Origin: Neogemmobacter tilapiae
Lineage (GTDB): Bacteria > Pseudomonadota > Alphaproteobacteria > Rhodobacterales > Rhodobacteraceae
Length of the DNA: 64,000 bases
Assembly (NCBI RefSeq): GCF_014652215.1
Contig: NZ_BMYJ01000011.1
Location: 1 to 64,000 of the forward strand
Reading direction: 5' to 3'
Below are positions 38,840-46,141 of the stretch, in pieces. A model generated the notes under the pieces. It worked only from the letters and a program-made list of their open reading frames with translations. It was not told the origin of the DNA and did no database searches. The translations under genes and the position numbers were made by a program. Position 1 is the stretch's first letter; each line of letters starts with the position of its first letter.

Positions 38840-39922
38840 ATGCGTGACGACGAAGTGGCCCGGCTGTTGCTGGCTTGGTATGACATTCATGCGCGGGTGA
38901 TGCCGTGGCGGGTTTCACCGCAGGACAGGGCGGCCGGGGTGACGCCTGATCCCTACCGTGTGTGGTTGTCCGAGGTGATGTTGCAGCAAACAACCGTGGC
39001 CGCCGTGCGGGGTTACTTTCGGCGGTTCACGGAACTTTGGCCGAGTGTTCAGGCGCTGGCAGGGGCCGAGGACGGGGCGGTGATGGGGGAATGGGCGGGT
39101 CTTGGCTATTACGCCCGTGCCCGGAACCTTTTGGCTTGTGCGCGGGTGGTGGTGGCGGATCACGGGGGGCAGTTTCCGGATACTGAGGCAGGCTTGCGGG
39201 CTCTGCCAGGGGTGGGGGCCTATACGGCGGCGGCGGTGGCGGCGATTGCCTTTGATCGGGCGGCGGCGGTGGTCGATGGCAATGTGGAACGGGTGATGGC
39301 ACGGCTGCATGCGGTGACGGAGGAACTGCCGGGGGCGAAAGGGGCGTTGGTCACATTGGCGGGGCGGCATACGCCCCAGGCCCGTCCGGGGGATTATGCG
39401 CAGGCGGTCATGGATCTGGGGGCGACGATCTGCACGCCACGCAACCCCGCCTGCGGGATTTGCCCGGTGAATGGGCTGTGTGCGGCGCGGGCACAGGGGA
39501 TCGCGGCAGAACTGCCACGCAAGGCCAGGAAAGCGGCGAAGTCGGTGCGGCAGGGCAGGGTGTGGGTGGTCGTGCGCCCGGATGGGGGGCTTTTGCTGGA
39601 ACAGCGACCGGCAAAGGGTTTGCTGGGCGGGATGCTGGGGTTTCCGGGCGACGGTTGGGATGGTTTCGGGCAGGACATGCCGCCGGTGCAGGCGGACTGG
39701 CATGAGGCGGGCGAGGTGCGGCATATCTTTACCCATATCGATTTGCGCCTGACGGTGATGGTGGGGCGGGTGGAGGGCCCGGCCTTGCGGGGGCAGTTCC
39801 TACCACCCGAAACACCGCTTCCGACGCTGATGGACAAGGCGCGGGCCTTGGCCTTGGCGCAACTTGAGGCTAACCTTGGCGTGAAAGGAGGCCACGATGA
39901 ACCGTCGCCTTCGGCTGACTGA
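38840..39922 (+). CDS. mutY: A/G-specific adenine glycosylase
   Basis: Removes adenine mispaired with 8-oxoguanine. The 360 residues hold a helix-hairpin-helix (LPGVGAYTAAAVAAIAFD), the [4Fe-4S] cluster pattern C-x6-C-x2-C-x5-C (CTPRNPACGICPVNGLC) and a NUDIX-like C-terminal domain that reads 8-oxoguanine. The 3' end overlaps the AlkB-like gene by 26 bases. Confidence 0.96.
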   Translation: MRDDEVARLLLAWYDIHARVMPWRVSPQDRAAGVTPDPYRVWLSEVMLQQTTVAAVRGYFRRFTELWPSVQALAGAEDGAVMGEWAGLGYYARARNLLACARVVVADHGGQFPDTEAGLRALPGVGAYTAAAVAAIAFDRAAAVVDGNVERVMARLHAVTEELPGAKGALVTLAGRHTPQARPGDYAQAVMDLGATICTPRNPACGICPVNGLCAARAQGIAAELPRKARKAAKSVRQGRVWVVVRPDGGLLLEQRPAKGLLGGMLGFPGDGWDGFGQDMPPVQADWHEAGEVRHIFTHIDLRLTVMVGRVEGPALRGQFLPPETPLPTLMDKARALALAQLEANLGVKGGHDEPSPSAD

Positions 39923-41024
39923 CGCCCTGCCCTTTTGGCTTTCGCTGACCCTGCCACCCTTGGTCGTTCTGGGGGCTTTGCTGGGGGGCTGGACCGTCGT
40001 ACTGGCCCCGCTGACGGCCTGGAGCCTGTTTTCCCTTCTGGACCTGATCACGCCACAGAACCATGAAAACGCCGACCCGGAGACGCCCGAGGCGGCGCTG
40101 TTCTGGTATCGGCTGATCACCTTGATCTGGTGGCCCGTCCAGTTCGTTCTGCTGATATGGCTTTTATGGTATGTCCCGCGCTCTGGTCTGCGCGGATGGG
40201 AAGCGGTTGGCCTGTTCTTCGGCATGGGTGTTGTCAGCGGAACCATCGGCATCAACTATGCCCATGAACTGCTGCACCAGCGGCCGCGTTGGGAAAGGGC
40301 CTTGGGCGACCTGCTGTTGGCCAGCGTGCTTTACAGCCATTTTCGCAGCGAGCATCTGCGGGTGCATCATCAGCATGTGGCGACCCCCCGCGATACTGTG
40401 ACGGCGCGTTATAACGAGGGCTTCCATCGCTTTTTCTGGCGCGTGCTGCGGACGGGGCATGGGTCGGCCTTTCGGGCCGAGGCGGCGCTGCTCGCGCGAC
40501 GCGGTTTGGGGCCATGGGACCGACGCAATCCGTTCTGGCTGTATCTGGGGCTGCAAGGGGGGATGCTGATTCTGGCGCTGATCTTGGGCGGATGGCTGGG
40601 GCTGGCTCTGTTCGTTTGGCAGGCGCTGGTCGCTGTCTGGCAGTTGGAGCTGGTGAACTATGTCGAACATTACGGCATGACACGCCGCCATCTGGGTGAG
40701 GGAAAGTATGAACCCGTCCGCCCGCATCATTCGTGGAACGCGGATCATCGGGTGACGAACTGGCTGCTGATCAACCTGCAACGGCATTCAGACCATCATG
40801 TGAAGCCCGACCGGCGCTTTCCCCTGTTGCAGACCTATGACCCTGCGACAGCCCCGCAATTGCCGCATGGCTATCCGGTGATGACGGCCCTGGCGATGGT
40901 GCCCCCCCTTTGGCGGCGGCGAATGAACCCGAGGGTGCGGGAATGGCGGCGGCGGCATTATCCGGATGTGACGGATTGGGCGGGCTATAATGCGGGAACG
41001 AACCCGCCACCAAAGGGGGCGTGA
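39897..41024 (+). CDS. AlkB-like membrane di-iron monooxygenase
   Basis: A 375-residue integral membrane protein with about six transmembrane helices. It has the histidine boxes of alkane hydroxylases: HELLH (about residue 122), HLRVHHQH (about 154-161) and LQRHSDHH (about 295-302), plus VEHYG as in AlkB. These enzymes hydroxylate terminal carbons of alkanes or related lipids. AAAGGAGG is a strong ribosome-binding site. No rubredoxin gene is nearby. The next gene overlaps by one base. Confidence 0.88.
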   Translation: MNRRLRLTDALPFWLSLTLPPLVVLGALLGGWTVVLAPLTAWSLFSLLDLITPQNHENADPETPEAALFWYRLITLIWWPVQFVLLIWLLWYVPRSGLRGWEAVGLFFGMGVVSGTIGINYAHELLHQRPRWERALGDLLLASVLYSHFRSEHLRVHHQHVATPRDTVTARYNEGFHRFFWRVLRTGHGSAFRAEAALLARRGLGPWDRRNPFWLYLGLQGGMLILALILGGWLGLALFVWQALVAVWQLELVNYVEHYGMTRRHLGEGKYEPVRPHHSWNADHRVTNWLLINLQRHSDHHVKPDRRFPLLQTYDPATAPQLPHGYPVMTALAMVPPLWRRRMNPRVREWRRRHYPDVTDWAGYNAGTNPPPKGA

Positions 41025-41413
41025 TGGGCGATCTGATCGTGTTTGACGGGCTTTGCATCTTTTGTTCCGGCTTTGCGCGGTTCATGGCGCGGCATGATCG
41101 CGCCGGGCGCTTTCGCTTTGTGACCGCGCAGTCGGATCTGGGCCAAAGGCTTTACCGTGAACATGGTCTGGACCCGGTGGCGATGGTGACGAACATCGTG
41201 ATTGTCGATGGCGTGGCGCATCAGAAGATGGCGGCCTTTGCGGCGGCAATGGCGTGTTTGCCCGCACCTTGGCGTTGGGCACGGGTGGTGGGCTATGCGC
41301 CCAAGGGACCGGCGAATTGGGTCTATGATCGAATCGCCCGAAACCGCTATGTTTTTGGACGGCGGGATTGCCCGTTGCCGTCCAGTGCACTGAAGGCGCG
41401 GTTGATTGAATAA
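41024..41413 (+). CDS. DCC family (DUF393) thiol-disulfide protein
   Basis: A 129-residue protein with the DCC signature DGLCIFCSGF at residues 8-17. These proteins resemble thioredoxins and are predicted oxidoreductases. The ATG at 41024 overlaps the previous stop by one base (TGATG); a GTG at 41021 would add one residue. The next gene overlaps by eight bases. It is often associated with the SDR/DUF4166 type of gene that follows. Confidence 0.88.
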   Translation: MGDLIVFDGLCIFCSGFARFMARHDRAGRFRFVTAQSDLGQRLYREHGLDPVAMVTNIVIVDGVAHQKMAAFAAAMACLPAPWRWARVVGYAPKGPANWVYDRIARNRYVFGRRDCPLPSSALKARLIE

Positions 41414-43019
41414 GCGGGTTTTGGTTCTGGGCGGCTATGGCACCTTTGGCGGGCTTCTGGCGCGGGGGCTGGTGCAGCAGGGTTTCGACGTGCTGGTGGC
41501 AGGACGAGACCTTGTGGCGGCGCAGGCGCATTGCGCCGCGTGGGGCGGTGTACCGATACGGTTTGACCGTGACCGCGATGACATCGCCCCACTGGCCGTT
41601 TGGGCCGTGGTGGATGCTGCCGGACCATTTCAGACCTATAGGGCCGATCCTTATCGTCTGGCCCGTGCGGCGCTGCAATCGGGCGCGCATTATCTTGATC
41701 TGTCGGACGATGCTGCTTTCACCTCGGGCATCACGGCCTTGGATGAATTGGCGCGCAGCAAGGGGTTGGTGGCCTTGTCGGGGGCTTCTTCGGTGCCTGC
41801 CTTGTCCTCGGTCGCTGTGGCGGAACTCGCCGAAGGTCTGTCAGATATCCATCTGATCGAAAGCGCCATCATGCCCGGCAACCGGGCGCCGCGCGGGTTG
41901 TCGGTGATCCGCGCCATTCTGGCGCAGGTGGGTCGCCCGGTGCATCAATGGCGAGGTGGCCGGGCAGAATGGAGGTCGGGTTGGTCTGACCGCCGCATAT
42001 TCCACCTTACCGGCATCGGTCCGCGCCCGGCCAATGTCATCGGAGCCCCCGACACGATGCTGTTTCCGCAATATTTCAAGGCGCGCTCGGTCACCTTTCG
42101 TGCCGGGCTGGAGCTGAGCCTGATGCATCGTGGGCTGGCTTTGCTGGGCTGGCTGCCCCGCCTGCGCCTGATGAAAGACCTGACGCCCTTGGCCCGCCCC
42201 TTTCGTTGGATCGCCGATCGGCTGGCCCCATTCGGCACCGATCAGGGCGGGATGGTGGTGCAGGTCATGGGTCTTTTGCCGGACGGCACTGCGGAAACGC
42301 GGACATGGACCCTGATCGCCGGGGCGGGTGACGGGCCGCATGTGCCAACATTGCCTGCCCGTATCCTAATGCCGAGGCTGAATGATCAGCCGAAAGGGGC
42401 CCGCCCGGCGCTGGCCAGTTTCCACCTGCACGATCTGGCCGATGTCAGCCAAGGCCTGCATGTCACCACGGAAACCACGAGCAGCGCTTTCACGATGCTT
42501 TTCCCCGCCGTTCTGGGCACCGATTTCCGCCGCCTTCCCCCCGCCCTGCAAGACCTGCACCATGTCATCGACCGCCGCCATTGGCAGGGCCGCGCCCGGA
42601 TCAGCCGGGGCAAGGGCCTTTTGGCCCGCCTTGTTGCCCGTTTGATGGGCTTTCCCGCGGCGCAGGAGGATGGCCCTGTTGCCGTGCAGATGGATCGCCG
42701 CACACAGACCGAAACTTGGACCCGCGATTTCGGCGGGCATCGCTTTCGTTCCCATCTGCGCTGCGAATCAAATTGCAGCCTGACCGAACGTTTCGGCCCC
42801 CTGCGCTTTCAGATCGGGCTGCGTGTCGTGGGTGAAACACTGGAGTATCCGGTGGTGCGTGGCTGGTGTCTGGGTCTGCCCCTGCCGCGCTGGTTTCTGC
42901 CTGTGAGCATCACCCGCGAAGCCCTTGATCCCCTTGGGCGACCCACGTTTGACGTAGCCCTTTCCCATCCTGTGACAGGGCTGATCATCCGGTATCAGGG
43001 CTGGCTGACACCCGCCTGA
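41406..43019 (+). CDS. NAD(P)-binding protein fused to a DUF4166 domain
   Basis: A 537-residue fusion. Residues 1-350 are saccharopine-dehydrogenase-like with a Rossmann motif VLVLGGYGTFGGLLARGL and VDAAGPFQTYRADP. The C-terminal 180 residues are a DUF4166 domain starting near DFRRLPPALQDLHH. A TTG start at 41406 is needed; it overlaps the previous stop. Context with AlkB-like and DCC genes suggests lipid or hydrocarbon metabolism, which is an inference. Confidence 0.85.
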   Translation: MNKRVLVLGGYGTFGGLLARGLVQQGFDVLVAGRDLVAAQAHCAAWGGVPIRFDRDRDDIAPLAVWAVVDAAGPFQTYRADPYRLARAALQSGAHYLDLSDDAAFTSGITALDELARSKGLVALSGASSVPALSSVAVAELAEGLSDIHLIESAIMPGNRAPRGLSVIRAILAQVGRPVHQWRGGRAEWRSGWSDRRIFHLTGIGPRPANVIGAPDTMLFPQYFKARSVTFRAGLELSLMHRGLALLGWLPRLRLMKDLTPLARPFRWIADRLAPFGTDQGGMVVQVMGLLPDGTAETRTWTLIAGAGDGPHVPTLPARILMPRLNDQPKGARPALASFHLHDLADVSQGLHVTTETTSSAFTMLFPAVLGTDFRRLPPALQDLHHVIDRRHWQGRARISRGKGLLARLVARLMGFPAAQEDGPVAVQMDRRTQTETWTRDFGGHRFRSHLRCESNCSLTERFGPLRFQIGLRVVGETLEYPVVRGWCLGLPLPRWFLPVSITREALDPLGRPTFDVALSHPVTGLIIRYQGWLTPA

Positions 43020-43054
43020 AAGGTTCGCCAGCCGATGCCGCATCGCAGAATTTC

Positions 43055-43082
43055 TTGCTCTGCGCAAAAAATGCGATAAACT
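43055..43082 (+). promoter_or_regulatory. Candidate sigma70-type promoter for kup
   Basis: TTGCTC (43055-43060) and TAAACT (43077-43082) are separated by 16 bases, in the 185-base gap before kup. The match is moderate. Confidence 0.3.
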
Positions 43083-43204
43083 TTGCGTGTCGACGACTCG
43101 CTCGGCACGCTGTGGAGCATCCCAGAACCAGGCACGGTTCAACACGCAAATGCGCCCGTTTGGCCCCCAAGGCCCCTGCGCTTTGCAAAAAGGCAAACCC
43201 AATC

Positions 43205-45184
43205 ATGACAGATCTTTCGGGCCCGCTGGGCCCTGTGTCCGGGCCGGAAGCCCGGGCCGACGGCGTGGATGACACGCTGGACATTTCGGGCATTCTGAAG
43301 GAAGGGCCCGACACCGATTTCGGCCATGTCCGCAAACAGGGGCTGGCGGCCTTGACGCTGGGCGCTGTGGGCGTGGTTTACGGCGATATCGGCACCAGCC
43401 CGATCTATGCCTTCCGCGAAGCGGTGCGGCCCTTGGCGGGTGATGGCTTGGTGCGGGCCGAGGTGCTGGGCATCCTATCGCTGCTGATCTGGACGCTGAT
43501 CCTGATCGTGACGCTGAAATATGTCTTGTTCCTGCTGCGGCTGGACAACAAGGGCGAGGGCGGCATCCTGACGCTTTACACGCTGGCGCGACTGGCCATC
43601 GGCAAACGGTCGATCCCCGTGCTGCTGCTGGGCATTGCCGGGGCGGCGCTGTTTGCGGGGGATGCGATCATCACCCCCGCCATTTCCGTGCTGTCGGCGG
43701 TCGAGGGGGCGGGGCTTGTCCTGCCCGATCTGGAACATTGGGTGGTGCCGGTGACGCTGGGCATCCTGTTGGCGCTGTTCTTTGTGCAAAAGCACGGGAC
43801 GGCCAGCATTTCACTGGCCTTCGGCCCGATCACGGCGGTCTGGTTCCTGACGCTGGCGGGGCTGGGCCTGTGGAACATGGCGGCCAATCCCGATGTTCTG
43901 AACGCCTTTAACCCGATCTGGGCCGGGCAATTTCTGATCGAACACAGCGGGGTCGCCTTCATCGTGCTGGGGGCGGTGTTTCTGGCGGTCACGGGGGCCG
44001 AGGCGCTTTATGCCGACCTGGGCCATTTCGGGCGCAAGCCGATTGCGCTGGCCTGGTTCCTTCTGGTCTTTCCGGCGCTGGTGCTGAACTATCTGGGACA
44101 GGGGGCCTTGGTCATGGCCCGGCCCGAAACGATCAGCGATCCGTTCTTTTTGCAGATCAGCGAAGGCCTGCTGCCCTTTCTTGTGTTGCTGGCGACGATT
44201 GCCACCGTCATCGCCTCGCAGGCGGTGATCACCGGGGCCTTTTCGATGGTGCAGGCCGCGATGCAACTGGGGCTGCTGCCGCGCATGACGGTGCGGCACA
44301 CCTCGCACGGGCAAAGCGGGCAGATCTATATCGCCAGCATCAACTGGATGCTTTTGCTGGGGGTTGTCTGGCTGGTGCTGACCTTTGACACCTCGTCTGC
44401 CCTAGCCTCGGCCTATGGGATTTCGGTGACGGGGACGATGGTCGTGACCACGATTCTGGCGATCATTTATCTGGTGCGTTCGGGGCGGCTGTCGCTGTTC
44501 TGGACGCTGGCGATGGCGCTGCCGATTTTGGCGCTGGAGGTGGCGTTTCTGGCGTCGAACCTGACCAAGATCGTCGATGGCGGCTATATCCCCGTGTTTC
44601 TGGCGCTTTGCATCGGGTTGATCATGTGGGCTTGGTGGCGGGGGACGCAGTTCATTCTGGCGCGGGTGCACCAGCAAAGCGTGGCGCTGGAAGGTTTCGT
44701 GAAATCCATGCAGGGCAGTTCGGTGCATGTGATCCCGGGCACCGCCTTTTATCTGACGGCGGATCCGACGGTGGTGCCTTCGGCGCTGCTGCACAATCTG
44801 AAGCACAACCGGGTTCTCCACAGCCAGAACGTCTTTCTGACGGTCGAAACCCTGCGGGTGCCGGTGGCCGAACCCGAGGAAAGGGTGGAATGGCAGGCCC
44901 TGCACGAACGTTTCAGCCGGCTGACCCTGCGTTTCGGTTTCATGGAAACGCCGAACGTGTCGCGGGCCCTGCCCAAGGCCCGGCGGGCCGGGTTGAAGTT
45001 TGACGTGATGACATCCAGCTTTTTCCTGGGGCGCAAACGGCCTGTAGTAGACAAGGATTTTGGCCTGCCGCGCTTTCTGGACAGCCTTTACGCCCAACTG
45101 GCCCGCATGGCCGCAGATCCGACCGATTATTTCCACCTGCCCCGCGTGCGGGTTGTGGAAATGGGCGAACAGGTGAAGGTCTAG
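43205..45184 (+). CDS. kup: Kup-type potassium uptake protein
   Basis: A 659-residue inner-membrane K+/H+ symporter. An N-terminal acidic stretch of about 45 residues precedes roughly 12 transmembrane helices; the start of the transport domain is LTLGAVGVVYGDIGTSPIYAFREA, the family signature. A cytoplasmic C-terminal domain of about 200 residues follows. The ATG at 43205 gives the standard N-terminus. It ends 17 bases before the convergent dehydrogenase gene. Confidence 0.97.
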   Translation: MTDLSGPLGPVSGPEARADGVDDTLDISGILKEGPDTDFGHVRKQGLAALTLGAVGVVYGDIGTSPIYAFREAVRPLAGDGLVRAEVLGILSLLIWTLILIVTLKYVLFLLRLDNKGEGGILTLYTLARLAIGKRSIPVLLLGIAGAALFAGDAIITPAISVLSAVEGAGLVLPDLEHWVVPVTLGILLALFFVQKHGTASISLAFGPITAVWFLTLAGLGLWNMAANPDVLNAFNPIWAGQFLIEHSGVAFIVLGAVFLAVTGAEALYADLGHFGRKPIALAWFLLVFPALVLNYLGQGALVMARPETISDPFFLQISEGLLPFLVLLATIATVIASQAVITGAFSMVQAAMQLGLLPRMTVRHTSHGQSGQIYIASINWMLLLGVVWLVLTFDTSSALASAYGISVTGTMVVTTILAIIYLVRSGRLSLFWTLAMALPILALEVAFLASNLTKIVDGGYIPVFLALCIGLIMWAWWRGTQFILARVHQQSVALEGFVKSMQGSSVHVIPGTAFYLTADPTVVPSALLHNLKHNRVLHSQNVFLTVETLRVPVAEPEERVEWQALHERFSRLTLRFGFMETPNVSRALPKARRAGLKFDVMTSSFFLGRKRPVVDKDFGLPRFLDSLYAQLARMAADPTDYFHLPRVRVVEMGEQVKV

Positions 45185-45192
45185 GCCTTGGC

Positions 45193-45220
45193 GTGCCGAC
45201 CCTAACGGGTCGGCACCGGC
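45193..45220. terminator. Hairpin terminator shared by convergent kup and hbd genes
   Basis: GTGCCGACCC and GGGTCGGCAC form a perfect 10-bp stem with a TAAC loop at 45193-45216, then CGGCTTTT on the plus strand. It overlaps the last codons of the minus-strand dehydrogenase gene, whose final VPTR residues are encoded in one arm. It ends kup and may work in both directions. Confidence 0.6.
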
Positions 45221-46080
45221 TTTTCGCCGCGATAGTCGTAAAAGCCCCGTTTTGTCTTGCGGCCCAGCCAGCCAGCCTCGACATATTTCGTGAGCAGGGG
45301 GCAGGGGCGGTATTTCGTATCGGCCAGCCCTTCGTGCAGGACGTTCATAATCGCCAAGCAGGTATCCAGCCCGATGAAATCGGCCAGTTCCAGCGGCCCC
45401 ATCGGATGGTTCGCGCCCAGTTTCATGCTGGCGTCGATGGATTCGACCGTGCCCACGCCTTCGAACAGCACATAGACCGCTTCGTTGATCATCGGGATCA
45501 GCACGCGATTCACGATGAAGGCCGGGAAATCCTCGGCCGTGGCCGAGGTTTTGCCAAGGCGGGCCACAACGGCGACCAGAGTTTGATAGGTGTCGTCATC
45601 CGTGGCAATGCCCCGGATCAGTTCGACCAGTTGCATCACCGGGACCGGGTTCATGAAATGCAGGCCCATGAATTTTTCGGGCCGGTCGGTGCCGCTGGCC
45701 AATCGGGTGATGGAAATCGATGAAGTGTTCGTCGTCAGAATGGTTTCCGGTTTCAGATGCGGCAGAAGGTCGTTAAAGATCGCAACCTTAACCGCTTCCT
45801 TTTCGGTGGCGGCCTCGATCACCAGATCGCATTGGCCCAGATCGGCCAAGCTGGTCGTGGTCTTGATGCGCGATAGGGCTTCGGCCTTTTCCGCCTCGGT
45901 CGTTCTGCCCTTGGCGACCTGTCGGTCGATGTTTTTGCCGATCAGTTCAACCGCCTTTTGCAAAGCCTCGGCCTTGACGTCCGTCAGGACAACATCATAG
46001 CCCGCCATGGCAAAGACATGGGCGATGCCGCTGCCCATCTGGCCTGCGCCGATGACGCCCACTGCTTTGATCTCTGCCAT
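45202..46080 (-). CDS. 3-hydroxybutyryl-CoA dehydrogenase
   Basis: A 292-residue NAD(P)-dependent dehydrogenase that interconverts acetoacetyl-CoA and 3-hydroxybutyryl-CoA. The Rossmann motif GAGQMGSGIAHVFAMAGYDV is at residues 10-29. Catalytic features are FMGLHFMNPVPVM (His) and FIVNRVLIPMINEA (Asn). Length is normal for the stand-alone enzyme. It probably serves butanoate or polyhydroxybutyrate metabolism. Confidence 0.95.
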   Translation of the reverse strand: MAEIKAVGVIGAGQMGSGIAHVFAMAGYDVVLTDVKAEALQKAVELIGKNIDRQVAKGRTTEAEKAEALSRIKTTTSLADLGQCDLVIEAATEKEAVKVAIFNDLLPHLKPETILTTNTSSISITRLASGTDRPEKFMGLHFMNPVPVMQLVELIRGIATDDDTYQTLVAVVARLGKTSATAEDFPAFIVNRVLIPMINEAVYVLFEGVGTVESIDASMKLGANHPMGPLELADFIGLDTCLAIMNVLHEGLADTKYRPCPLLTKYVEAGWLGRKTKRGFYDYRGEKPVPTR

Positions 46081-46141
46081 GATTGCCCCCTATGCCGCGC
46101 TGCGGCAGCATAGGGCGGGCTTGGGCGGAAAGGCAATGCGC

